A DNA stretch of 64,000 nucleotides from Aquibacillus halophilus (GTDB taxonomy: Bacteria; Bacillota; Bacilli; Bacillales; Amphibacillaceae). The DNA is taken from the NCBI RefSeq assembly GCF_009649745.1, contig NZ_WJNG01000016.1:46285-110284 (forward strand). The letters are read 5' to 3'. This document shows, one piece after another, positions 1-7,940 of the stretch. The first letter of the stretch is position 1, and every line of letters begins with the position of its first letter. The translations under genes were made by a program, and so were the position numbers. The notes below the pieces were generated by a model, which saw only the letters and a program-made list of their open reading frames with translations, was not told the origin of the DNA and searched no databases.

Positions 1-480
1 GGTCTTTATCCTAGCAAACTAATTATGGCTGATATGAAGACATGTGATGCGGGTAGACATGAAGCAATTCAAGCCTTCGATGCTGGAGCTGATATTATCA
101 CGGTTATGGCATTTTCTTCAAAATTGACTATTTTGGAAACATTGAAAGTTGCAAAAGAGTACGGAAAACGCATTATGGTTGATTTATTAGAAGTTGATTC
201 AAGAGACAAAATTGCTGAACTACAAGAATTGGATGTTGATCTTGTTAGTTTGCATGTTGGAAAAGATAAACAACAAGAAAAAGGGGATTTTAATACAGAC
301 TTATTCTCTTTAGTAAAAGGATACGATTTCGAAGTTACTGTAGCAGGTGGGATTAATCTAACTACGTTACCTAGTATTGTGAAGGAGAAGCCTGATACTG
401 TTATTGTAGGAAGTGCAATCACAAAAGCTGAAAATCCATATGATGTTGCAACTAAAATGAAACAAATCTTGAATCAGTAA
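1..480 (+). CDS. 3-hexulose-6-phosphate synthase-like protein (5' truncated)
   Basis: Partial gene: the frame is open from base 1, so the N-terminus lies outside the window and the first in-frame ATG (25) is internal. It belongs to the orotidine-monophosphate-decarboxylase/HUMPS TIM-barrel family. The ADMKTCDAG segment matches the active-site strand (ADxKxxDAG), followed by AGADIITV, RIMVDLLEV, VAGGIN and VIVGSAIT, the order seen in hexulose-6-phosphate synthase (HxlA), which condenses formaldehyde with ribulose 5-phosphate. About 50 residues are missing relative to the usual ~210. 3-keto-gulonate-6-phosphate decarboxylase is a related alternative. No hxlB isomerase follows; an oxidoreductase starts 29 bp downstream, so the locus may serve sugar-phosphate metabolism rather than formaldehyde fixation. 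Confidence 0.75.
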   Translation, partial: GLYPSKLIMADMKTCDAGRHEAIQAFDAGADIITVMAFSSKLTILETLKVAKEYGKRIMVDLLEVDSRDKIAELQELDVDLVSLHVGKDKQQEKGDFNTDLFSLVKGYDFEVTVAGGINLTTLPSIVKEKPDTVIVGSAITKAENPYDVATKMKQILNQ

Positions 481-509
481 GCTAATTTGATGATATTGGA
501 GCAGTGGAT

Positions 510-1493
510 ATGAACTTAGGGACAATCGGTACCAATTGGATTACAGATTTGTTTATTGACGCAGCTAAGCAAACGAAAGGATTAAATCTTACCTCTGTTT
601 ATTCACGAACCGAACAGAGCGCTAAGAAATTTGCAGGCAAACATGGTATAGATGATTATTTTACTGATTTAGATGTGATGGCCCAAAGTGAATTAATTGA
701 TTGTGTGTATATTGCATCTCCTAATTCCTTGCATTATGAACAAGCCCTTTTGTTTTTAAAAAATAAAAAACATGTCATCTGTGAAAAGCCTATATTTTCT
801 AACACAAGAGAACTAGATATAGCCCATAGAGTAGCAGAAGAAAATGATGTATTTTTATTTGAATCAACGAGGAATTTACACTTGCCAAATTTTAAAAGGT
901 TAAAGGAAAGTGTAGAAAAAGTAGGGAAAGTCCGCAATGTTTTTCTTCATAGAATTAAATATTCTTCTAGGTATGACGATGTGTTAAAAGGGGAGGTTCC
1001 TAACATCTTCTCACCTGAATATTCAGGCGGGGCATTGGTTGATTTAGGGGTGTATCCAATATCTATAGCTGTTTCTTTGTTTGGATACCCTGAAGATCTG
1101 GATTACTCTCCAGTTTTACTAAATACAGGTGTCGATGGCGGTGGAACTCTTGTTTTAAATTATAAGGATTTCACATGCACGATAATTTTTTCTAAAATAT
1201 CGACCTCTTTCAATGATTCTGAAATTAATGGTGAAAAAGCAACCATCTCGATTGATGATATAGGTTCGCTGACCAATTTAAAGTTAACTAATATACATTC
1301 AAAGCAGACCATTCCTATTGGAATAGAACAGTCGGAAAATGACATGGTATATGAGGTTGAAAACTTTGTTAGAATTATAGAATCAAAAAATAAAGATGAA
1401 TATATCAACCTGAAAAAAGTGAGTAGAGACGTTCTGACCATTACGGAGACGGCTAGACAACAAAATGATATTGTATATTCTTGCGAGAAATAG
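510..1493 (+). CDS. Gfo/Idh/MocA family NAD(P)-dependent oxidoreductase
   Basis: About 328 residues, the normal family length. The N-terminal Rossmann region opens with LGTIGTNWIT, a variant of the GxGxxG loop, and the nucleotide/substrate signature CEKPIF lies near residue 95. A C-terminal alpha/beta dimerisation domain follows, with GGALVDLGVYPI in the usual active-site position. Enzymes of this family oxidise or reduce hydroxyl groups of sugars and polyols; the substrate cannot be read here. I prefer ATG 510 to GTG 504 because GGAG at 498 sits 8 bp from the ATG. It lies just downstream of the synthase gene, probably in one transcript, and ends at a strong terminator. Confidence 0.85.
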   Translation: MNLGTIGTNWITDLFIDAAKQTKGLNLTSVYSRTEQSAKKFAGKHGIDDYFTDLDVMAQSELIDCVYIASPNSLHYEQALLFLKNKKHVICEKPIFSNTRELDIAHRVAEENDVFLFESTRNLHLPNFKRLKESVEKVGKVRNVFLHRIKYSSRYDDVLKGEVPNIFSPEYSGGALVDLGVYPISIAVSLFGYPEDLDYSPVLLNTGVDGGGTLVLNYKDFTCTIIFSKISTSFNDSEINGEKATISIDDIGSLTNLKLTNIHSKQTIPIGIEQSENDMVYEVENFVRIIESKNKDEYINLKKVSRDVLTITETARQQNDIVYSCEK

Positions 1494-1529
1494 TAAGAAT
1501 ATATTTATTAAAAGAGCTGTTTTAATTAA

Positions 1530-1566
1530 GGTCAGACCCCAGGGAAGTCATAGGGTCTGGCCTTTT
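1530..1566 (+). terminator. Intrinsic terminator
   Basis: Arms GGTCAGACCC and GGGTCTGGCC followed by a short T-run close the oxidoreductase transcript. A similar GGCCAGACC/GGTCTGACC hairpin occurs at 25094. Confidence 0.8.
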
Positions 1567-1706
1567 ACAATTCGTGTTTAGTCCTTCTCTTCATAAAAAA
1601 CCTTTAAAAACCGTTCACGCACTATCATCGATAGCTTTTCGGTATTAAAATATGTCAGTTTCCTAGTCTAGTTGTAAGCTAAATTAAATGAACTTCGTTT
1701 TTCATC

Positions 1707-2846
1707 TTATGCAGAACGTAACTTACTATAGCCAGCCACTGTTAAGACAACCATCCCAACCAAAAAGGCGATGAAATATGGAGAGATTATGTCACGAATA
1801 GCTCCGGTAACAAATGAGCTGACTATCATACCTAAGGAAAAAACCGCGGACATGTAACCAAAGGCTCGGCCGTGAGTTTGTTTTGTTGCGCTTTCGGTAA
1901 TTGCTGTCGCCATTGCCGGCATTACAAGACCAAAGAATAAACCAATAACAAACAACAGGAAAGGTAATGGAAGTAACGAAGTGAATAGACAGAATAAGGC
2001 TATCGACATTCCAAACAAACCAAGTCCTAGTCTTTTAAGGGGATCAAATCGATTGATGAAAAATAGTGATAGCGTTATAAATGTTCCAATGCCCATATAG
2101 CTAAATAACTGACCTGTATCAAAGGTGGAAAATCCCTTTTCAACAGTTAGGTAAGGTACTTCAAAAATAATCACTCCGTGAGTGTACATAACAGCAAAAC
2201 CAATTAAATAAACAACTGCTAGATTTGAAACCGAATGAATACGTCGATTATCTATGGGTGCTTGATTTCGTTTGTCGATAATAACAACTTGTCTGTCTTG
2301 TAAGAAACGAATGGAATACATACCAGTTAGAATAATTGCAATTCCAATGAAGTAATAAGTGTTGACATAGCCAATAAGGACAACCAATTTCCCTCCAACT
2401 AGTGGGGCAATTATACTTGCTATGGTTGATAGGATTCCGTTGATAGCCATGTTTTTGCCTTGTTGCTGACTATTGTTAGCATATCCTGAGAGTAGCGTGA
2501 AAGCTGCAGGAATCAAAAAGGCTAAAGCGAATCCATTTAGTCCATGCAATAACAATAAGTCTCCGGAGTCTGACGCTAAACCGTGGGCAATAAAAAGTCC
2601 TCCCGAGGCAAATAATGGAACAGTTATGAACATCTTCTTGCCAAAACGATCAACCAATGGTCCTGCTAATAAATTTCCTACCAAATTGGTAAAAGAAGTA
2701 ACACTAAATATAATGCCAATTAAAATGCTTGAAGCTCCAAGTGATGCTGCATATGGAGTAAACACTGGGACTTGAATCCTCATTATCAGGCTAATAAAGA
2801 ACATGACAATAAATAAATTCAATTTGTCTAAAGTTGCTTCTTTCAT
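1707..2846 (-). CDS. MFS transporter
   Basis: About 379 residues with roughly 12 predicted membrane segments. The loop between TM2 and TM3 reads GPLVDRFGKKMF, a clear major facilitator motif A (GxLxDRxGRR), and the protein has the two-half MFS layout with a short central basic loop near residues 190-205. Such proteins export or import small solutes with proton exchange; multidrug-type efflux is most common for this size, but nothing fixes the substrate. Start: ATG 2846 has a GAGGTG ribosome site 6-7 bp upstream; GTG 2855 would overlap that site. It stands alone, convergent with the upstream oxidoreductase. Confidence 0.85.
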   Translation of the reverse strand: MKEATLDKLNLFIVMFFISLIMRIQVPVFTPYAASLGASSILIGIIFSVTSFTNLVGNLLAGPLVDRFGKKMFITVPLFASGGLFIAHGLASDSGDLLLLHGLNGFALAFLIPAAFTLLSGYANNSQQQGKNMAINGILSTIASIIAPLVGGKLVVLIGYVNTYYFIGIAIILTGMYSIRFLQDRQVVIIDKRNQAPIDNRRIHSVSNLAVVYLIGFAVMYTHGVIIFEVPYLTVEKGFSTFDTGQLFSYMGIGTFITLSLFFINRFDPLKRLGLGLFGMSIALFCLFTSLLPLPFLLFVIGLFFGLVMPAMATAITESATKQTHGRAFGYMSAVFSLGMIVSSFVTGAIRDIISPYFIAFLVGMVVLTVAGYSKLRSA

Positions 2847-3004
2847 TTTTCTCACCTCGAAAACAATGTATGCCTAGGAGGTGATAATTAGACGAGCACT
2901 TGAGGCGCTTGTAATAAATGTTCTTGAATTAGATACAGTGTGGTTCACAAGTGAAATGTGTTAAAATCAAAAAAGATTTTGCTGCACAAGAAAGGAACCT
3001 ATTA

Positions 3005-3529
3005 ATGAAAAAAAACCTGTTTTTAATTAAACCTACAGTGAAACTAAAGGAGGAATATCTCTCATTTTACAAGGAATGGTTAGATAGTGGGGAGGATATG
3101 ATTCCTTGGGTTATAGAAAAAGACCCAACAAATTTTGAAGAGATGATTCAGTTTTTACATAATAACGAAAAAGGGATAAATCTTCCTAATGGTTGGGTAC
3201 CAGATTCGACCTATTGGATGATCAATGAAAACAACAAACTAATTGGAGTAGTTAATATACGACATCAATTAACAGATTTATTATTGAGAAGTGGCGGACA
3301 TATTGGCTATGGTATTCGTCCTACTGAAAGAAAAAAAGGATTCGCTACTGCGTTGTTGTCATTATCAATAGAAAAATCTCAACAATTAGGGCTAACAAAA
3401 ATTCTCGTTGTATGTGACGAAAGTAATATAGGTTCTGCCAAAACAATTATCAATAATGGTGGAGTTATAGATAAGGATTTTGTTGAAGAAGATGGAACCA
3501 TTGTAAAAAGGTATTGGATAGAGTTGTAA
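3005..3529 (+). CDS. GNAT family N-acetyltransferase
   Basis: About 174 residues. The acetyl-CoA binding segment is visible as GYGIRPTERKKGFATALL (RxxGxG/A type loop) near residue 108, preceded by the strand IGVVNIRHQL and followed by SNIGSAKTIINNGG, the usual helix-4 signature. This arrangement (HxGYGIRPxxRxxGYA) is typical of a Bacillus group whose acceptors are unknown. ATG 3005 is chosen because AAAGGAA sits just upstream; the open frame continues to 2951 but without a ribosome site. Single-gene unit, divergent from the MFS gene and ending before a strong hairpin. Confidence 0.85.
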   Translation: MKKNLFLIKPTVKLKEEYLSFYKEWLDSGEDMIPWVIEKDPTNFEEMIQFLHNNEKGINLPNGWVPDSTYWMINENNKLIGVVNIRHQLTDLLLRSGGHIGYGIRPTERKKGFATALLSLSIEKSQQLGLTKILVVCDESNIGSAKTIINNGGVIDKDFVEEDGTIVKRYWIEL

Positions 3530-3562
3530 GAAAAAAAATCGTTTATAAAAGTGATAAGTAGT

Positions 3563-3602
3563 ATGCATGGAACCTTGTCAGAACGACTAAGGTTCCATGC
3601 AT
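3563..3602. terminator. Bidirectional hairpin between convergent genes
   Basis: GCATGGAACCTT and AAGGTTCCATGC form a 12-bp stem between the ends of the acetyltransferase and YuiD-like genes. T-runs are weak, so termination strength is uncertain. Confidence 0.6.
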
Positions 3603-4075
3603 TAACTTGATTTCACATTTTTTTCTGTCAAATAACTAATGGTGCCTATAACAATTCCCAGTAAAGCTCCACCCGCAACTTCAATCGGTAAGTGCCCAAG
3701 CATTTCTTTTAGTTCCTTTTCTCGTCTTTTATGGTAAATATCTGGGTGACCGTCTGCAATTTGTTCTAATTTCTCATCTATATCGTTCACTGCAATAGCT
3801 ATTTCACCAGCCTGCCAGCGGATTCCCATGGCATCATACATGACTATTAAACCAAAAATAGTGCTGACTCCAAAATCTATTGATGGAACTCCTTTTCTTA
3901 AAGCCACATACGTAGTAAGTGATGTGACAGCGGATGAATGAGAACTTGGCATATCCCCACTACCAAACAATTTTTTCCAATCCCATGTACCAGTCTCAAT
4001 ATAATTTAAAGGTACCTTTAAGAATTGGGCAGTACCGATCCCAAATAATGCTGTAGTAATCGCTCGATTCACCAT
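3602..4075 (-). CDS. yuiD: Divergent PAP2 family (DUF212, YuiD-like) membrane protein
   Basis: About 157 residues, near the family size. GSGDMPSSHSSAVTSLTTYVA near residue 38 is the hallmark DUF212 segment (GGMPSSHSA), related to the PAP2 phosphatase motif, and YDAMGIRWQAGE corresponds to the second conserved motif (YDAxGVRRxAG). Two or three hydrophobic segments suggest a membrane protein. Biochemical activity is unproven for the family; phosphatase or acid-phosphatase-like chemistry is inferred. A GAGGTGACTT ribosome site precedes ATG 4075. Monocistronic, divergent from the riboswitch/serC unit. Confidence 0.85.
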   Translation of the reverse strand: MVNRAITTALFGIGTAQFLKVPLNYIETGTWDWKKLFGSGDMPSSHSSAVTSLTTYVALRKGVPSIDFGVSTIFGLIVMYDAMGIRWQAGEIAIAVNDIDEKLEQIADGHPDIYHKRREKELKEMLGHLPIEVAGGALLGIVIGTISYLTEKNVKSS

Positions 4076-4261
4076 AAGTCACCTCAAGTATAAGATGAGA
4101 AACAATGTCTCTTTTTATTCAACAGAAATAAACAAATATAAGTTTTAGTTGGAACTAGTATCAATAGAAAAAACAATATATGCTGTTAACGTCAAACATT
4201 TGTCGGAATTTTTTCATAATAAGTATTGAGTAATTATGAAAAAATTGATAAGCTTACAAAA

Positions 4262-4340
4262 GATAAAGGGCTATGTGTAACTGGCGAAATGCGGATAACC
4301 GTAAGGGAGCACATAGTATCGATAGCCGTTCGCCTGGGCA
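4262..4340 (+). promoter_or_regulatory. ZTP (pfl-type) riboswitch upstream of serC
   Basis: The stretch shows the conserved pfl-motif blocks in order: a 7-bp P1 stem CTATGTG (4271-4277)/CACATAG (4310-4316), AACTGGCG, a small CGG/CCG hairpin with GGATAACC, GGGAGC, and the distal GCCGTTCGCCTGGGCA block. TGGCG can pair with CGCC as the known pseudoknot. This family binds ZTP/ZMP, signals of 10-formyl-tetrahydrofolate shortage, and usually controls purine or one-carbon genes. It is immediately followed by a terminator, so it probably acts by transcription termination. Serine is the main one-carbon donor, which fits serC as target. Confidence 0.82.
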
Positions 4341-4369
4341 AAGGTAAGGAATATAATCCTTACCTTTTT
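4340..4369 (+). terminator. Riboswitch expression-platform terminator
   Basis: AAAGGTAAGGA and TCCTTACCTTT form a perfect stem followed by TTTTT, starting directly at the end of the ZTP aptamer and about 30 bp before the serC start. Confidence 0.82.
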
Positions 4370-4400
4370 CTGTCTATAAATTATTTAGGAGATGCTTACA

Positions 4401-5492
4401 TTGAAAAGAGTTTATAATTTTGCAGCGGGGCCATCTATGCTTCCGCTGACTGTGTTAGAAAAAGTACAACAAGAATTGCTCAGCTACCAGGATTCAGGAA
4501 TGTCAGTGATGGAATTAAGTCACCGTTCTGGCCTATACACAGAAGTTATCAGGGGAGCAGAACAGCTACTTAGAGATTTGATGAACATTCCAGAAAATTA
4601 TAAAGTTCTGTTTATTCAAGGTGGCGCATCACAGCAATTTGCGATGATACCAATGAATTTACTTGTTAAAAGCGGAAAAGCAGACTTTGTAAACACAGGA
4701 TCTTGGTCAAAAAAGGCAATAAAAGAGGCTAAAAAATTTGGTGAAGTACGTGTGATTGCAACTTCAGAGGATGAAAATTTCACGTACATACCAAAAGTTG
4801 ACTCTACCATGATTGATCCAGAAGCGGATTATGTCCATATCACTACCAATAACACAATCGAAGGAACAGCTTTTAGAGATTTTCCAGATACAGGGAATGT
4901 CCCACTAGTTGCCGATATGTCATCTAATATTTTATCTGAAGAGATTGATGTTTCAAAATTCGCCTTAATTTATGCCGGAGCTCAAAAGAATATTGGACCA
5001 GCCGGCTTAACGGTTGTAATCATACGTGAAGACCTAATTGGCCATGCGGAAGAAACTTGTCCAACGATGTTGGATTATAAAACACATAGTGAAAGTGGTT
5101 CTTTGTACAATACACCGCCTACATTTGCAATCTATATGGCTAAGCTTGTATTCGATTGGTTATCAGATCACGGTGGAATCAAGGCAATGCAGAAGGTCAA
5201 CGAAGAAAAGGCGAGAGTTCTCTATAACTATATTGATGGCTCTAAGTTTTTTTCATCACCAGTAAGGAAGGATAGCCGTTCGATTATGAACATTCCGTTT
5301 GTAATTCCAAACCGTGAACTAGATACAGCATTTGTTAAGCAAGCACAAGCAAAAGGCTTAGAGACGTTAAAAGGACACCGTTCTGTAGGTGGAATGCGTG
5401 CAAGCATTTATAATGCAATGCCGCTAGAAGGTGTTCAAGCACTTGTAGATTTTATGAGGGAATTTGAAGAGGAGCATATTTTAAAAAAGTAA
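4401..5492 (+). CDS. serC: Phosphoserine aminotransferase
   Basis: About 363 residues, the standard length. The N-terminus [12 protein letters not shown] matches the SerC signature (xNFxAGPAxLP); [11 protein letters not shown] binds the cofactor phosphate, and the PLP lysine lies in [12 protein letters not shown] near residue 195. The enzyme converts 3-phosphohydroxypyruvate plus glutamate to phosphoserine in serine synthesis, and can act in pyridoxal phosphate synthesis. TTG 4401 is the best start: TAGGAG lies 9 bp upstream, while ATG 4392 overlaps that site. serA and serB are not adjacent. Regulation: ZTP riboswitch with terminator in the leader. Confidence 0.95.
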   Translation: MKRVYNFAAGPSMLPLTVLEKVQQELLSYQDSGMSVMELSHRSGLYTEVIRGAEQLLRDLMNIPENYKVLFIQGGASQQFAMIPMNLLVKSGKADFVNTGSWSKKAIKEAKKFGEVRVIATSEDENFTYIPKVDSTMIDPEADYVHITTNNTIEGTAFRDFPDTGNVPLVADMSSNILSEEIDVSKFALIYAGAQKNIGPAGLTVVIIREDLIGHAEETCPTMLDYKTHSESGSLYNTPPTFAIYMAKLVFDWLSDHGGIKAMQKVNEEKARVLYNYIDGSKFFSSPVRKDSRSIMNIPFVIPNRELDTAFVKQAQAKGLETLKGHRSVGGMRASIYNAMPLEGVQALVDFMREFEEEHILKK

Positions 5493-5548
5493 GATTTTAA
5501 ATCAATAATTTTCTCATAGAAAGAAAAAGGAGTAGTTCAATTTTATCA

Positions 5549-5743
5549 TTGGGCTGCTCCATTTTTAGTAATGTAGGTTTTCTATTCCAAAAGACATTAC
5601 CACAAGTTGTACACATAGAACAAGAAGGTCTTTTTTGGTTTGGGAGAACATTATTTGATAAGGAGAAAGTGGTCTTCAAAACTAAAGATGTAGATAAGCA
5701 TTTCGATGATGCAATAACTAAATTTGATTTGTATTATAATTGA
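5549..5743 (+). CDS. Doubtful small ORF after serC
   Basis: A 64-codon frame beginning TTG with no well-placed ribosome site. The C-terminal half (LFWFGRTLFDKEK then DKHFDDAITKFDLYY) looks protein-like, which is why it is listed, but the N-terminus does not. An opposite-strand frame (5497-5679) carries a CSMCTTCG cysteine cluster and is equally unsupported. This could be the tail of a decayed gene. I do not recognise it. Confidence 0.2.
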   Translation: MGCSIFSNVGFLFQKTLPQVVHIEQEGLFWFGRTLFDKEKVVFKTKDVDKHFDDAITKFDLYYN

Positions 5744-5748
5744 CCATT

Positions 5749-6324
5749 TTACCCTGTATCCCGACAGGAACAAGATTCTTGTCTTACCCAATAATCAATG
5801 ACATTTCCGGAAGAATCAATTTCTAGATGACAACAGTCTAAAAGTGCTTCTTTCAGTAATTTTCTTGCTCGTTGAACTCTGGATTTTGCGCCTGGAACAG
5901 ATATCTGTAGTCTTTCAGCTAAATCTTTTTGAGTCAGTTGCCCCAACTCGCTTAATAGTAATGCTTCCCTGTACTTATCCGGTAATATATCCATTAATTC
6001 TCTTAACCAAGAGGAAACTATTTCATTCATATTTTCATTCACATTTTGTTGGTCTTGTTCAATTAAAGAAGATTCTATAATGAATTTCGGATTTTTAGTA
6101 ATGTCTTTGCTTTTTTTTCTATAATAATCAGTGATGGTATTCCTAGCAATTTGGTAAACCCATGGTTGCAGTTTTTCTTCATCCTTTAACTCACCTAATT
6201 TACTGTGGATTTTTAAGAACACATCCTGTAATAGATCGGCAACATCTTCGCTATTAGATACCTTCCCTTTTATAAAATTCTCCAATGAGTATTTGAATTG
6301 CTCCAATATCATTGTCATTTCCAT
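5749..6324 (-). CDS. sigZ: SigZ-type ECF RNA polymerase sigma factor with Cys-rich tail
   Basis: About 191 residues. Region 2 is seen around residues 10-75 (DVADLLQDVFLKIH and WVYQIARNTITDYYR), region 4 around 112-160 (LPDKYREALLLSELGQLTQKDLAERL and GAKSRVQRARKLL). The extension after region 4 carries DCC near 163-165 and CSC near 185-187, with GNVIDYW between, a layout I associate with SigZ. No anti-sigma gene is adjacent, so the cysteine tail could itself sense thiol-reactive metal or redox stress (inference). AAGGAAG precedes ATG 6324. It is divergent from the flavoprotein/MFS pair, its probable targets. Confidence 0.88.
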   Translation of the reverse strand: MEMTMILEQFKYSLENFIKGKVSNSEDVADLLQDVFLKIHSKLGELKDEEKLQPWVYQIARNTITDYYRKKSKDITKNPKFIIESSLIEQDQQNVNENMNEIVSSWLRELMDILPDKYREALLLSELGQLTQKDLAERLQISVPGAKSRVQRARKLLKEALLDCCHLEIDSSGNVIDYWVRQESCSCRDTG

Positions 6325-6446
6325 AAGGCAACTTCCTTTCTTAGACTTTTGAGAAGTTTATTTTATTATAATCTTTTTATAAATTTAAGATACACTTCAT
6401 TTATATGATTTAGCTTAAATTATTTACTATTTTTTTAGTCTAATTT

Positions 6447-6476
6447 TGCATCCATTTAAAAAGTTATCGTCTATAT
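6447..6476 (+). promoter_or_regulatory. Possible ECF-type promoter of the flavoprotein operon
   Basis: TGCATC and CGTC separated by 15 bp, about 35 bp before the flavoprotein start. The CGTC -10 motif is typical of ECF promoters, but the -35 lacks the usual AAC core and spacing is 1 bp short. Tentative; proposed because a sigma factor is transcribed divergently. Confidence 0.35.
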
Positions 6477-6506
6477 ATATGACAACAAAAATGGAGGTTA
6501 AAAATT

Positions 6507-7940
6507 ATGATAGAAACTAATAGTAATCTAAATGAAATGCTTCCGGTTGCGGTTATTGGTGCTGGTCCTGTTGGATTGGCTGCTGCATCCCATCTAATTA
6601 ACAAAGGAGAAAAGGTCATCATTCTTGAATTTGGGAAGAAGGTAGGAGCTAATATTTTGAAATGGGCACATGTTCGATTGTTTTCTCCTTGGAAATATAA
6701 CATGGACAAAGAAGCAATAAAATTATTAATTGAAAATGGTTGGGTGTCTCCGGACTTAGATGAACTACCTACAGGTAAGGAACTCTTGGATAGTTATTTA
6801 TACCCTCTAAGTCAAATCCCGCAAATTGAGGAATCTTTATTCTTGAATACAAAGGTTGTTGGAATTACTAGAATGGGCTTGGACAAAGTTAAAGACCGGA
6901 ACAGAGAAAACCTTCCATTTGAGATATACGTTGAGCAAGATGGCATCTCAAAAATAGTTAGAGCAAGAACGGTGATTGATGCCACTGGCACTTGGTCAAA
7001 TCCTAATCCAGTATTATCAAGCGGGGTATGGACTTCTAGTGAACAGAGTTTAAGGGACAATATTTATTATGGGATTCCTGATGTATTAGGTAAAAATTTG
7101 GAACGTTATGTAGGACAAAAAATAATTGTTGTTGGTAGCGGTCACTCAGCGATAAACTCTATTCTAGATTTAGGCTATTTAAAAGATAGGTATCCTAAGA
7201 CAGAAATCATATGGGCCATTCGTAAAGAGAAAGTAAATGATGTTTATGGGGGACAGGAAAAGGATAATTTGGCTGCAAGAGGTGAATTAGGTACTAGAAT
7301 ACAAGAGTTAGTTGAGTCCGGAAAAATAAATGTTAAGACTGGTTTTTATATAACTGAACTAGTTAAAGAAAACAACAACATTTTAGTTAGAGGAATTGAA
7401 AACGGTGTTCCTGCAAGTATCTCGGGTATTGGCCAAATAATTACCGGGACAGGTGCTAGACCGGATATTTCATTTTTAAGAGAAGTTAGAACTAACCTTG
7501 ATTCTGCAATAGAAAGTGTTTCCAAGTTAGCTCCTTTAATTGACCCTAATGTTCATAGTTGTGGAACAGTACGCCCGCATGGTGAGGAGGTACTTAGACA
7601 ACCTGAGGAGAATTTTTATATAATTGGCATGAAAAGTTATGGGAGGGCACCAACCTTCCTAATGGCAACCGGTTATGAACAAGCTCGATCCATAGTATCT
7701 TATTTAGTAGGTGATTTTGACGCTGCAAAAGAGGTACACTTAGAATTGCCGGAAACCGGTGTCTGTAGTATTAATAGAGCTCCGTGCTGTCAGCCAGAAA
7801 CCATGGAAAACAAAGTAATCATTCAAAGTGGACTCGAAGTTGAAAAGCTTAGTATAACGGACTCTTCTAGTTGCTATAATCCTACAAACAAAATAGAAGA
7901 TGACAATATAGAAAATAAGGAACAAGGTTGCTGTGGTTAG
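6507..7940 (+). CDS. FAD/NAD(P)-binding flavoprotein with Cys-rich C-terminus (ars-locus type)
   Basis: About 477 residues. FAD site VIGAGPVGLAAA at residues 16-27; second Rossmann motif IIVVGSGHSAI near 206-216, probably for NAD(P)H; GTGARPD and FYIIGMKSYGRAPTFL later complete a flavin-monooxygenase-like fold. The segment GMKSYGRAPTFLMATGYEQ resembles flavoproteins I recall from bacterial arsenic-resistance clusters; that link is recollection, not a search. The last 60 residues add C420, CC427-428, C456 and CC475-476, suited to metal or metalloid binding. Ribosome site GGAGG precedes ATG 6507. It overlaps the MFS gene by 8 bp and is divergent from sigZ. Function inferred: thiol/metalloid-linked oxidation or reduction. 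Confidence 0.72.
   Translation: MIETNSNLNEMLPVAVIGAGPVGLAAASHLINKGEKVIILEFGKKVGANILKWAHVRLFSPWKYNMDKEAIKLLIENGWVSPDLDELPTGKELLDSYLYPLSQIPQIEESLFLNTKVVGITRMGLDKVKDRNRENLPFEIYVEQDGISKIVRARTVIDATGTWSNPNPVLSSGVWTSSEQSLRDNIYYGIPDVLGKNLERYVGQKIIVVGSGHSAINSILDLGYLKDRYPKTEIIWAIRKEKVNDVYGGQEKDNLAARGELGTRIQELVESGKINVKTGFYITELVKENNNILVRGIENGVPASISGIGQIITGTGARPDISFLREVRTNLDSAIESVSKLAPLIDPNVHSCGTVRPHGEEVLRQPEENFYIIGMKSYGRAPTFLMATGYEQARSIVSYLVGDFDAAKEVHLELPETGVCSINRAPCCQPETMENKVIIQSGLEVEKLSITDSSSCYNPTNKIEDDNIENKEQGCCG

Noticed and set aside
4226..4417. 63-codon ORF across the serC leader
   Set aside because: It covers the ZTP aptamer and terminator; the translation is incidental to RNA structure.
5497..5679. 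Minus-strand ORF with CSMCTTCG zinc-like cluster
   Set aside because: No ribosome site and no context; the pattern is short enough to occur by chance.
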